Below are positions 1 through 6,671 of a stretch of DNA of 12,770 bases, piece by piece. The stretch covers positions 1-12,770 of the forward strand of contig CAMWKX010000021.1 in the NCBI GenBank assembly GCA_947174955.1, read 5' to 3'. Under the pieces are notes generated by a model. It saw only the letters and a list, made by a program, of their open reading frames with translations, was not told the origin of the DNA and did no database searches. Positions within the stretch are counted from its first letter, which is position 1. The number at the start of each line of letters is the position of its first letter. The stretch is from an uncultured Clostridia bacterium. Its GTDB lineage: Bacteria; Bacillota; Clostridia; Christensenellales; Borkfalkiaceae. The position numbers were made by a program, and so were the translations under genes.

Positions 1-376
1 GCGCGTTTGTAACCGACGCGCCCACGCCGTGAAGTCCGCCCGAAAAGGCGTAGTTGCCGCTGTCGAATTTGCCGCCCGCGTGCAGCTTTGTAAATATCAG
101 CTCGACGCCCGACATACCCGTCTTCGTGTTCGTATCCGTGGGCATACCTCTGCCGTTGTCCTCAACCGAAGCCGAGCCGTCCTTGTGCAGAATTACGGTG
201 ATTTCGTTTGCGTAGCCGTTTGCCGCCTCGTCGATTGCGTTGTCGACAATCTCCCAGAGGATATGGTGCAGACCCTTTATACCCGTCGAACCGATATACA
301 TACCGGGACGAACGCGGACCGCCTCCAAACCTTCCAGAACCTTTAAATCGTCTGCGTTGTAACTCTTCTCTGCCAT
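1..376 (-). CDS. Type IIA DNA topoisomerase B subunit (GyrB or ParE), N-terminal part, runs off the window edge
   Basis: This is the ATP-binding subunit of DNA gyrase or topoisomerase IV, which pairs with GyrA/ParC to change DNA supercoiling or unlink chromosomes. Only the first 125 residues are in the window. They form the start of the GHKL ATPase domain: WEIVDNAIDE (41-50, with the catalytic Glu and the Mg-binding Asn), VEDNGRGMP (71-79, ATP-binding Asp), LHAGGKFD (99-106) and SGGLHGVGAS (112-121, ATP lid). The ATG is preceded by AGGA at a 7-nt distance and, further up, by a clear promoter. Wording such as GLHHILWEIVDNAIDE and FTKLHAGGKF leans towards ParE-type sequences, but the discriminating C-terminal regions are missing, so the gyrB/parE choice is left open. 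Family assignment is certain. Confidence 0.93.
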   Translation of the reverse strand, partial: MAEKSYNADDLKVLEGLEAVRVRPGMYIGSTGIKGLHHILWEIVDNAIDEAANGYANEITVILHKDGSASVEDNGRGMPTDTNTKTGMSGVELIFTKLHAGGKFDSGNYAFSGGLHGVGASVTNA

Positions 377-427
377 AAACTTTTCCTGTTTGCTTTATTA
401 CTTAGTAAAAAATTACCACCATATAAA

Positions 428-456
428 ATTATACCATATATTGTATAAAAAAGCAA
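428..456 (-). promoter_or_regulatory. Sigma-A promoter of the topoisomerase B subunit gene
   Basis: On the minus strand TTGCTT (451-456) is followed after exactly 17 bases by TATAAT (428-433). A TG one base upstream of the -10 box makes it an extended -10 promoter. Transcription would start near 421, giving a leader of about 45 nt before the ATG at 376. It lies just downstream of the terminator of the preceding diguanylate cyclase gene, so the topoisomerase gene starts its own transcript. Confidence 0.75.
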
Positions 457-468
457 GCGTGAACACAA

Positions 469-500
469 TAAAAAGCCCTGCGCTTTATAAGCGCAGGGCT
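469..500 (-). terminator. Rho-independent terminator of the diguanylate cyclase gene
   Basis: A perfect 10-bp stem (AGCCCTGCGC, 474-483, with its complement 491-500) encloses a 7-nt loop. On the minus strand it is followed by TTTTTA. It begins 16 bases after the stop codon of the GGDEF gene. A run of seven T on the plus strand side (504-510) means it could also work in the other direction, but no plus-strand gene needs it here. Confidence 0.88.
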
Positions 501-516
501 AACTTTTTTTATGAAT

Positions 517-1629
517 TTATTCGACGCTACCCGCCTCGACGGAAGCCACAAACGGCAAATCTTCAAGCCGCTTATTCTGATAGTGAAGGAGCAGACCGAT
601 TGTGTTTGCCGCATTCATTAAAAGAGCCATTTCACCGTTTTGCCAGATACGGTTAGTATTGCAGGCGTCAACGCGGATATAGCCGTAGTTTTCGCCGTAC
701 GCCGCAATCTTGCAGTAAAGAACGGATTTTATATTCTGCTCTTCGTACTTCTTCTTGATTTCTTCGAACAAATCGTCGTCAAGACCGGACACGTTGCTTA
801 TGCCCGCATAACCCGCAGGGCTTATGAGCGCGTCGATAAGCTCGGTATGAATATGCTCGAAACGCTTCTGATTGGACAGCGTGTATATAATGCCGTGGTT
901 TAAGCCGTTGGGAGCCTCTATGCACAGATGGTCGAACATATAATAGGAAATAAGGCTCTTGAAAGCAGTATTTATCGCAAGAGAAATATCCTCGCCGTTT
1001 GCCGTGAGGGCGGTAAACATAGTATGAACCAGCTGCATCTGAGTGAGCTGCTTATCCCTGTCCCTTTTAAGCGAAATGTTCGCGTGCTTTTCAGGCAGGT
1101 AAATGATAAAGCAGTTTCTGCCCTTCATCTTCGCCCTGTACAGCGCCTTGTCGGCAACGAGCATTAAATCTTTCGACGTCTGCGCGTTGAGAGGATAACG
1201 GGCAATACCCATCGATACGGTGACCGAAAGATTGGGAATTCCTTCGAACACTATGCCGCCGATACGGTTATTGACTTCGTGACCGATGTTCCAAACGTCT
1301 TTATATTCTTCGACGTCCTCGAAAATAAAGATAAATTCGTCGCCGCCGTAACGACCGACTACGCCCTTACCTCCCGCCATATTGACGAAAAATTCCGCCA
1401 TCTGCGTAATTACGACGTCGCCGACCATATGTCCGTACGTGTCGTTGACGTTCTTGAAGTTATCTACGTCGACGAGGAAGAAACTGCACGTCTTTTTATT
1501 GGTGACGAGATATTCGAGATATCCGAATATCGCCTCTCTGTTCAATATGCCCGTAAGAGAATCAAGAGAATGACTCAGATCACGGCCCTTAAAATATTCG
1601 AATTGATCTAACGAATACTTTTCTTTCAT
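517..1629 (-). CDS. Diguanylate cyclase with N-terminal GGDEF and C-terminal GAF-like domain, cytosolic
   Basis: Predicted to make cyclic di-GMP from two GTP. In the 370-aa protein the GGDEF domain spans about residues 18-180: DSLTGILNR (23-31), FLVDVDNFKNVNDTYGH (51-67, metal-binding Asp), and an intact RYGGDEF (93-99). The allosteric RxxD inhibitory site expected five residues before GGDEF is absent (the region reads GGKGVVGRY), so product inhibition through that site is unlikely. Residues 200-355 look like a GAF sensory domain (SVLYCKIAAYGENYGYIRV, 302-320). Sensor domains usually precede GGDEF, so this order is less common. There is no membrane segment. The ATG at 1629 is chosen because it has AGGGGGG just upstream. 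The longer frame to the TTG at 1707 would start inside the -35 box of this gene's own promoter. It is a single-gene unit with its own promoter and terminator. Confidence 0.92.
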   Translation of the reverse strand: MKEKYSLDQFEYFKGRDLSHSLDSLTGILNREAIFGYLEYLVTNKKTCSFFLVDVDNFKNVNDTYGHMVGDVVITQMAEFFVNMAGGKGVVGRYGGDEFIFIFEDVEEYKDVWNIGHEVNNRIGGIVFEGIPNLSVTVSMGIARYPLNAQTSKDLMLVADKALYRAKMKGRNCFIIYLPEKHANISLKRDRDKQLTQMQLVHTMFTALTANGEDISLAINTAFKSLISYYMFDHLCIEAPNGLNHGIIYTLSNQKRFEHIHTELIDALISPAGYAGISNVSGLDDDLFEEIKKKYEEQNIKSVLYCKIAAYGENYGYIRVDACNTNRIWQNGEMALLMNAANTIGLLLHYQNKRLEDLPFVASVEAGSVE

Positions 1630-1678
1630 ATTCCCCCCTATATCCCATAAAATAGCAATATCTTTACTATCTTTTATT

Positions 1679-1707
1679 ATTATATCACGCGTGCGGAAAT
1701 TTGTCAA
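1679..1707 (-). promoter_or_regulatory. Consensus sigma-A promoter of the diguanylate cyclase gene
   Basis: Minus strand TTGACA (1702-1707), a 17-base spacer, then TATAAT (1679-1684), with TG at the extended -10 position. Both hexamers match the consensus perfectly. Expected transcription start is near 1672, giving a leader of about 43 nt. It begins 15 bases beyond the hairpin that ends the upstream surface-protein gene. Confidence 0.9.
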
Positions 1708-1716
1708 TAGTTTACA

Positions 1717-1755
1717 TAAAAAGCGGTAAAGCCCGAAAATACAAACTTTACCGCT
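1717..1755 (-). terminator. Rho-independent terminator of the surface-protein gene
   Basis: A perfect 10-bp stem (AGCGGTAAAG at 1722-1731 with its complement at 1746-1755) has a 14-nt loop and is followed on the minus strand by five T residues. It starts 5 bases after the stop codon of the 837-aa protein gene and separates it from the diguanylate cyclase gene. Confidence 0.8.
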
Positions 1756-1760
1756 ATATA

Positions 1761-4274
1761 TTATTTCTTGTTTTTATTCTTGCTCTTATCTTTACTCTCA
1801 ACCTCGGAGTATACCGCGTCGATATCGCCCTTGTCCTTGGGCTTGATAACCAGCAATACGATAAGCGCAACCAGGCAAACGCCCGCAACCACGAACAGTA
1901 TTACGGAAGTTTTGTTGTTTTCAATCCAGCTCTCGCTCTCGCCTTTGAGCGAGTTCGCCTGAACAGACGAAGCCACGGTTGCGTAATACGCGTCCGATTT
2001 AAGCGAACGGTTGTCCGTAAGCTGCAGTTCGAGCACGTAGAAATCTTCTACCGACTGCGGCGTAAACGTTACGCTCGACGCGTTCCAGTTGAGCGCCTTG
2101 AACAGCTCGTAATTCTCGTCGCTTTCCAGAAGGTCTTTCACGGGCTTGACGGTCGTAAAGTACCTGCGCGTATCGGGATTGTCGAAAATTTCCTTCGTCT
2201 TCGACACGAACGTATCGTAGTCGAGCACTTCCTGAGTGTCTTTGTAATATGCGTTTCTGTCGAAAACGTACAGCTTGTAGTTGGACGTGTACGTGCCGCT
2301 TACGCCGGTAATCTTGAAAGATACGCCGCTGTAATTGGACTTAACGTACGAAATCGAAAGATTTTCGGGCGGCTCCGCCGTAGCTTCCTTGTACGATACT
2401 TCAAACTCGAAGTAGGGCAGAAGTTCCGCAAAATCTTCATCCCACACGTCGCCGGAGGTAATCTCCTTCCACACAACCCTGCCGTATTCGTCCTTTTCGT
2501 TGGTCGGATATCTCATAGGATTGTTGAAAGCGTCTGTAACGTATATCGTAAATCTGTACGTTACGTCCGCGTCGTTAAGATCGATAGCAAGCTTGTTGTA
2601 AGAAAGCAGCGTGTGCGAACCGCTGTTCGCGCCCCTGTAATACAAGGAGTACTTCAGGTCGGTGGCGTTGAGATAGCCGTCGAGGAAATCGTACTCGATT
2701 GCGGGAAGATAGAACTTGTTGCCGCCCGCGTACAGCTTGCCGTCTTCGAGAGCTTCGATAGCCGCGTCAATCTTATCCTGGTATGCCGTCTGGAAGTCGA
2801 TTACGCTCTGCTTGTACGCTTCGAGAGGTTCCTCGTCTTCCACGTCGTTATATCTTGCGTAGGTCGCGCCTTCCTTGCCTTTGATAAGCTTTAAGAATTT
2901 GGTTCCGTCGGTTTTCTGGCTGTTGTACTTGGTAACGTCTTCCAAAACCGCGTTATCCAGGTACCAGTCGACGAACACGACGTCGGTGTTAGCCATCGAC
3001 GCGGTCGCGTAGTCGGAAAGTTCGTAGTAGATTTTTACAAGTCCCATTACGTCCGATTTGAGATAATCGCTCGGAACAAACGTGTTCTTATCCGAATAAA
3101 TTCTGTCGCTCGACGCGGTAGTAATCTTTTTGAACGGGCTGGTCGGCTGTTTGGTCGTTTCGCCTTCGCCCTCTCCTTCGCCGCTCTCGCCCTCTTCGCC
3201 TTCGCCGGTCTGCTCGTCGTCGGTCTTCTTGGGTTCGTAATCTATTCTGTCGTATTCGAAATCGTTATCGGCAACCTGTTCGCCGGTGAGCACGTAGTAG
3301 TACGCCGTTGCGCGGCTGGAATTGCCGCTGACGTTGGCAAGCACGTCAATTACGCTGTACTGGAAGCCTATCGACTTGCCGTATTCGAGGTAGGCGGGCG
3401 TCTGCGAGAAACAGAGCACGGGCGCAGCCGTGTCCTTGATCTTGTAAACGTCACCGTCCTTGTGCATTTCGAACGACTGACCGCTTATATCCATAAGCAC
3501 CATTTCCGCCTCGGCAACCTGGTCGTCCTCGTCGAAGATTGCGCCGAAGGTAATAGGAGTTACCGCGCTGTCGCCCGAAGCCACGTACGAAGCATAATCT
3601 TCGTTGACGTTCTTGAACGCACCTTCCGTATTTTCGCCGTTCAGCTTTATCGCATAGTCGCCCTGGCTGTATTCGTCGAGTTCGATTAAAATTTCGCCGT
3701 CCTTTGCCGCCGTACCGATTTCCTTTACCTCGGTAATCTCGGTAATTTTGTCGCCGTCCTTCTCTGCGGTAGTGGAAACGCCGATTTTAACGTTTTCGCC
3801 GTCCGCCGTGAAAACGAGGTAGTTAGTGCTCTTGCCGTCCTTGGTCAGCGTGTACTGCTGGGACTCGAATCTGATATAAAAATTCTTGAAGCTTAACGAA
3901 GGGAATTTCAGCTTTATGGAAAAATGCTTTTCTTCGGGCACGTTGAGATAGTTGCCCTCGCTGTCCTTGGTATTTCTTATCCACTTGTACGCGAGGTTCT
4001 GACGGTAGGAGATTGTTTCTTCCTTGCCGATTTTGAACAGTGTATAGTGCGTAGCCGTGTCGTTTTCGGGTTCGGTGGTGGAAATCTCCGCGCCGCGGAT
4101 TGCCGTGTAGAATACCGAGTTGCCGTCAAGCTCGACGAAGCGGTCCTTGTGCTCGGTTGCCGCATACGCCGTCATACCGCGCGAGGCAAAGGCAAAAGCC
4201 GCCGCAGTAAATGCTACCGCCAGCGCCAAAAGCAACGTTATTAAAGTTAATTTCAGCTTCTTATATTTTTCCAT
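1761..4274 (-). CDS. Large secreted surface protein with a C-terminal membrane anchor, function unknown
   Basis: An 837-aa protein I do not recognise as a named family. It starts with a typical signal peptide: basic residues (KYKKLK), a hydrophobic core (about 9-30), and probable cleavage after TAYA (residue 38). A hydrophobic segment at 789-810 is followed by a lysine-rich tail (KDKSKNKNKK), so the bulk should face outward and be anchored by its C-terminus; there is no LPXTG motif. Residues about 45-280 are beta-rich and may be a lectin/LamG-like fold. DTAAPVL (281-287) resembles the start of bacterial Ig-like repeats. Residues 350-380 form an acidic Gly/Glu linker. The ATG at 4274 is preferred over the in-frame TTG at 4304: it places the signal peptide correctly and has AAGG 10 nt upstream. 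It has its own promoter and terminator. No enzymatic motif is visible; adhesion, scaffolding or ligand binding are all possible. Confidence 0.85.
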   Translation of the reverse strand: MEKYKKLKLTLITLLLALAVAFTAAAFAFASRGMTAYAATEHKDRFVELDGNSVFYTAIRGAEISTTEPENDTATHYTLFKIGKEETISYRQNLAYKWIRNTKDSEGNYLNVPEEKHFSIKLKFPSLSFKNFYIRFESQQYTLTKDGKSTNYLVFTADGENVKIGVSTTAEKDGDKITEITEVKEIGTAAKDGEILIELDEYSQGDYAIKLNGENTEGAFKNVNEDYASYVASGDSAVTPITFGAIFDEDDQVAEAEMVLMDISGQSFEMHKDGDVYKIKDTAAPVLCFSQTPAYLEYGKSIGFQYSVIDVLANVSGNSSRATAYYYVLTGEQVADNDFEYDRIDYEPKKTDDEQTGEGEEGESGEGEGEGETTKQPTSPFKKITTASSDRIYSDKNTFVPSDYLKSDVMGLVKIYYELSDYATASMANTDVVFVDWYLDNAVLEDVTKYNSQKTDGTKFLKLIKGKEGATYARYNDVEDEEPLEAYKQSVIDFQTAYQDKIDAAIEALEDGKLYAGGNKFYLPAIEYDFLDGYLNATDLKYSLYYRGANSGSHTLLSYNKLAIDLNDADVTYRFTIYVTDAFNNPMRYPTNEKDEYGRVVWKEITSGDVWDEDFAELLPYFEFEVSYKEATAEPPENLSISYVKSNYSGVSFKITGVSGTYTSNYKLYVFDRNAYYKDTQEVLDYDTFVSKTKEIFDNPDTRRYFTTVKPVKDLLESDENYELFKALNWNASSVTFTPQSVEDFYVLELQLTDNRSLKSDAYYATVASSVQANSLKGESESWIENNKTSVILFVVAGVCLVALIVLLVIKPKDKGDIDAVYSEVESKDKSKNKNKK
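3159..3206 (-). repeat. Gly-Glu low-complexity repeat in the surface-protein gene
   Basis: These 48 bases encode an alternating Gly/Glu stretch (residues 357-372, for example GEGEGEGE) with one Ser. At DNA level it is an imperfect repeat of GGCGAA/GGCGAG units. It separates the N-terminal beta-rich half from the C-terminal half and is probably a flexible, highly charged linker. Repeat-unit number could vary by six bases without a frameshift. Confidence 0.8.
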
Positions 4275-4316
4275 ATAATATAAACCTTGAAAAGAAAATT
4301 TCAATATAACAAATTG

Positions 4317-4346
4317 ATTTTACACTAAAACGTGCGGGCTTGTCAA
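4317..4346 (-). promoter_or_regulatory. Sigma-A promoter of the surface-protein gene
   Basis: Minus strand TTGACA (4341-4346), an 18-base spacer, then TAAAAT (4317-4322). Transcription would start near 4310, about 36 nt before the ATG at 4274. This places the in-frame TTG at 4304 almost at the 5' end of the message, which supports the downstream start. Confidence 0.78.
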
Positions 4347-4406
4347 TAACTTTCGCCGCGCGTTGGAAGATTATTACAATATAATTCGACCATTTATGTT
4401 ACAGTC

Positions 4407-4523
4407 AAACGCAGAGAAGCAAGCAAGACAAGGCGCGCGAGCACCACCGAAGGAATTTACAGTGAAGTAAATGACTGAGGCGGCGCGGAGCGCAACGCTG
4501 TATTGCAACGCTTATATGCGTTT
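4407..4523. repeat. Imperfect inverted-repeat intergenic element, possible dispersed repeat or structured RNA
   Basis: An outer 7-bp stem, AAACGCA (4407-4413) with TGCGTTT (4517-4523), encloses an inner long hairpin. The inner core is ATTTAC (4455-4460), a 6-nt loop, and GTAAAT (4467-4472). Reading outward from the core as plus-strand RNA: a tandem G-A pair, two Watson-Crick pairs, a second tandem G-A pair, then CC/GG, an A-C mismatch, CC/GG, another A-C mismatch and CG/CG, ending at 4441/4486. Read as minus-strand RNA the A-C mismatches become G-U pairs, giving 8 continuous pairs. A 7-base direct repeat GCAACGC occurs at 4492-4498 and 4505-4511. The outer arm overlaps the stop codon of the pseudouridine synthase gene. 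There is no T-run, so it is not a standard terminator. I do not recognise a family. Confidence 0.55.
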
Positions 4524-5214
4524 AGTTTTCGCCCGCTTTAAAGTTAGCCCAAACTCCCTCGTTATAGGGCGGCTCGATTTCGAAGCGCATTTTCTCGTTC
4601 GTCGTGGGGTGCGTAAACCGTAAGCTGTAAGCCCACAGCGCAAGCTTGCCTTTGACCGCCTTGTCGCCGCCGTAGCGCATATCGCCGTAAACGGGGCAGT
4701 TGATTGCCGCCGTCTGTACGCGTATCTGATGCGTCCTGCCCGTATGCAGTCTGATTTCCGCAAGGCTGAGTCCGCCCTTTTCCTCTCTTATCTCGTAGTC
4801 GAGCTCGGCGTACTTCGCCCCCTCCTCCGTCTGAGTGCACACGTAAACGGTGTTGTTTACGGTGCTCTTTCTGAGGTAGTTTTTAAGCGTCGCCTGCTTT
4901 TTCGACGGCACGCCGCAGAGCACCGCAAGGTACTTCTTTTCGAATCCGCCGTTTTTCATCTGCTCGGAGAGGCGCGCCGCGCCCTTGGACGTCTTGGCGA
5001 AAACCATCACGCCGCCCGTCGGTCTGTCGAGGCGGTGTACAAGTCCCAGAAACACGTTGCCGGGCTTTTGGTACGTTTCCTTTAAATAGCGCTTAACGCA
5101 GTCGAAGAGGTTGTCGTCGCCGCTCTCGTCGGGACAGCACGCGATATTCTGCGGCTTTAACACGACGATTACGTGATTGTCTTCGTGAAGAATGATTAAG
5201 TCCTGTACTTCCAT
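4522..5214 (-). CDS. RluA-family RNA pseudouridine synthase
   Basis: Converts specific uridines of rRNA or tRNA to pseudouridine. The 230-aa protein shows the RluA signature HRLDRPTGG (60-68) with the catalytic Asp at 63, and the second conserved block LHTGRTHQIRVQ (156-167). The family consensus is HRLDxxTSG; here Gly replaces Ser, which is tolerated in the family. There is no N-terminal S4 RNA-binding domain, so it resembles the short RluA/RluC-like catalytic-only form. The ATG is preceded by AAGGGA, which overlaps the stop codon region of the methyltransferase gene 12 nt upstream, so the two are almost certainly co-transcribed and probably translationally coupled. The target position cannot be told from the sequence. 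Confidence 0.93.
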   Translation of the reverse strand: MEVQDLIILHEDNHVIVVLKPQNIACCPDESGDDNLFDCVKRYLKETYQKPGNVFLGLVHRLDRPTGGVMVFAKTSKGAARLSEQMKNGGFEKKYLAVLCGVPSKKQATLKNYLRKSTVNNTVYVCTQTEEGAKYAELDYEIREEKGGLSLAEIRLHTGRTHQIRVQTAAINCPVYGDMRYGGDKAVKGKLALWAYSLRFTHPTTNEKMRFEIEPPYNEGVWANFKAGEN

Positions 5215-5226
5215 TTTTGTATTCCC

Positions 5227-6099
5227 TTATTTCCCGATAAACATTCCGCTGCAACCGCAGGGAAGAACGATGCCCTCTTCGGTGGGCAACCCCACCTCGT
5301 ACGCCTCGGCACTGCCCGAAAACTCTTTTAAAGTCAGCGTTAAAATATTTTTTATGACGGTGGGCTGCAACCCCGTGGTGTAACTGTTAATCAGCACGAA
5401 CAGCGGGTTGTCAGACAGCACCTGCGAACAGAGAGTGACGAAGTCGAAGAGGTTGTCCTCTATCTTCCACATTTCGCCGTTGGGACCTCTGCCGTAGCTG
5501 GGCGGGTCCATAATTATCGCGTCGTACTTATTGCCGCGGCGGATTTCGCGTTTGACGAACTTGGCGCAGTCGTCGATTATGTAGCGTATTCCGCTGTCGA
5601 TACCCGAAAGCCGCGCGTTTTCACCCGCACGCTCAACCATTCCCTTAGCCGCGTCCACGTGCACGACCTCCGCGCCCGCCTTGGCGCACGCAACCGTCGC
5701 TCCGCCCGTGTAGGCGAAAAGGTTTAAAACCTTTACAGGTTTATCGGGATTTTCGGCTTTCGCTCCCCCGATAAGCTCGCGCATTTTATCCCAGTTGACC
5801 GCCTGCTCCGGAAATAATCCGGTGTGCTTGAAGCCCATCGGCTTGACTGTGAAAGTCAAATCCTTATAGCTTATATTCCACTGTGCGGGAAAGCTCTTTC
5901 TTATCTGCCAGCCCCCGCCGCCCTTTTCGCTGCGGCGGTAAACGGCGTTTACGTCGGGGTACGAATACAAATCGCTCTGCGCGTGCCAGATGACCTGGGG
6001 GTCGGGGCGGAGCAACGTTACGTTCGCCCAGCGTTCGAGTTTCATTCCGTCGCCCGTGGCTATAATTTTATAATCTTTCCAGCAGTCGGCTACTTTCAT
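5227..6099 (-). CDS. Class I SAM-dependent methyltransferase, RlmI/RlmK-like (probable 23S rRNA cytosine methyltransferase)
   Basis: Transfers a methyl group from S-adenosylmethionine, most likely to rRNA. In the 290-aa protein the SAM-binding motif I region is LNLFAYTGGATVACA (125-139), and the acidic motif II end is HVDAAKG (147-153). MDPPSYGRG (197-205) is the motif IV expected in this family. HTGLFPEQAVNWD (92-104) is a typical substrate-side segment. Unlike RlmI it has no N-terminal PUA domain, as in many shorter Firmicutes homologues. The ATG at 6099 is favoured because the N-terminus (WKDYKII...GDG.KLERW) looks like the conserved start of the family. It has no Shine-Dalgarno sequence and lies only 7 bases from a perfect -10 box, so translation is probably leaderless. 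It heads a two-gene RNA-modification operon with the pseudouridine synthase. Confidence 0.9.
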   Translation of the reverse strand: MKVADCWKDYKIIATGDGMKLERWANVTLLRPDPQVIWHAQSDLYSYPDVNAVYRRSEKGGGGWQIRKSFPAQWNISYKDLTFTVKPMGFKHTGLFPEQAVNWDKMRELIGGAKAENPDKPVKVLNLFAYTGGATVACAKAGAEVVHVDAAKGMVERAGENARLSGIDSGIRYIIDDCAKFVKREIRRGNKYDAIIMDPPSYGRGPNGEMWKIEDNLFDFVTLCSQVLSDNPLFVLINSYTTGLQPTVIKNILTLTLKEFSGSAEAYEVGLPTEEGIVLPCGCSGMFIGK

Positions 6100-6106
6100 A
6101 CAAACG

Positions 6107-6135
6107 ATTATAAAATAAAGTAAGAAAAATGTAAA
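6107..6135 (-). promoter_or_regulatory. Sigma-A promoter of the RNA-modification operon, giving a leaderless mRNA
   Basis: Minus strand TTTACA (6130-6135), a 17-base spacer, then TATAAT (6107-6112). Only seven bases (6100-6106) separate the -10 box from the A of the methyltransferase ATG, so the expected +1 falls on or within a base or two of the start codon. Confidence 0.75.
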
Positions 6136-6137
6136 GC

Positions 6138-6165
6138 AAAAGCGGGCGGCAAAATTGCCGCCCGC
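6138..6165 (-). terminator. Rho-independent terminator at the end of the phage head cassette
   Basis: An 11-bp GC-rich perfect stem (6142-6152 with 6155-6165) has a 2-nt loop and is followed on the minus strand by TTTTGCTTTA. It begins 8 bases after the stop codon of the last cassette gene and ends just before the -35 box of the host operon. The T-run is short, so efficiency is uncertain, but the stem is very strong. Confidence 0.78.
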
Positions 6166-6173
6166 CGCGTTAT

Positions 6174-6671
6174 TTAAGTGAACTGCACGAGATAATTGAA
6201 AAGCGTGTTGTAATAAGTGCCGAGGTACTGCCTCGCAACCTGGTCCTGCCTTAAAATCTGAATTCTCTCGTTGGGGTCTTCGATAGCAAGATAGTAGTCG
6301 CGCACCTCGATGTACCTTTCCATATACGAAAGCTCGTAGTTGACGATGTAGCCGTTCGTACCGTTGTTGCCCGTAGGTCCCATCTCCTGTCCGAGCGTCG
6401 GCTCGCCGAGCGACATATTAAACAGCATCTGCTCCCTTATGACTTCCACCTGATACTCGTACTCCGCCGTAAGCGAGGCGGTTATCTGCGTTAACAGCGT
6501 GGAGTTTTCCATACCGTTGGAATATATCAGCCGCTTCTGCTCGTCGATTTCCTGTAAGAGTTTGTGATAAAGCTCGTCCTTTCTCTGCTGAGCCGTGCGC
6601 AGAAGTTTGAGCCTTACCGTATCGAGTTTTTTAAGCTCCGCCTCGGTAATGTCTATTATATCGAACGTCAT
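6174..6671 (-). CDS. Phage cassette protein of unknown function, last gene of the head operon
   Basis: A 165-aa protein with no motif I recognise. Residues about 8-85 are predicted mostly helical and rich in charged residues, possibly a coiled coil. A Gly-rich turn follows (GPTGNNGTNG, 98-107), then a second helical, Tyr-rich part (about 113-165). No signal peptide or membrane segment. The ATG at 6671 overlaps the stop of the upstream beta-propeller gene by 4 bases (ATGA), with GGGAGG 7 nt upstream. An in-frame ATG 15 bases earlier would have that ribosome binding site inside its own codons, so it is rejected. In P22 the gene following gp10 is the tail needle gp26; this protein sits in that slot but shows no trimeric heptad signature I can follow, so the equivalence is only positional. 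Confidence 0.8.
   Translation of the reverse strand: MTFDIIDITEAELKKLDTVRLKLLRTAQQRKDELYHKLLQEIDEQKRLIYSNGMENSTLLTQITASLTAEYEYQVEVIREQMLFNMSLGEPTLGQEMGPTGNNGTNGYIVNYELSYMERYIEVRDYYLAIEDPNERIQILRQDQVARQYLGTYYNTLFNYLVQFT

Noticed and set aside
1630..1707. N-terminal extension of the diguanylate cyclase to a TTG at 1707
   Set aside because: That TTG is part of the TTGACA -35 box of the gene's own promoter and lies upstream of the transcription start.
1701..2894. Long open frame of 397 codons on the plus strand
   Set aside because: It is antisense to the surface-protein gene, begins inside the promoter/terminator region, and encodes an Arg/Val-rich sequence typical of the reverse of codon-biased genes. 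No ribosome binding site or domain pattern.
3159..3206. Short repeat array that could suggest CRISPR or tandem repeat locus
   Set aside because: It is an in-frame Gly/Glu codon repeat without spacers; no CRISPR array, tRNA or rRNA gene was seen anywhere in the window.
4275..4304. N-terminal extension of the surface protein to a TTG at 4304
   Set aside because: It would lie almost at the mRNA 5' end without a ribosome binding site, and it would displace the signal peptide from the N-terminus.
4505..4523. Hairpin AACGC-TTATAT-GCGTT as terminator of the pseudouridine synthase gene
   Set aside because: The stem is only 5 bp, overlaps the stop codon, and is followed on the minus strand by GCAATACAGC rather than a T-run.
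6100..6180. Possible prophage attachment site at the cassette/host boundary
   Set aside because: The spacer contains only the terminator hairpin and the host promoter; no tRNA fragment or repeat of another window segment was found, though the other end of the element is not available for comparison.
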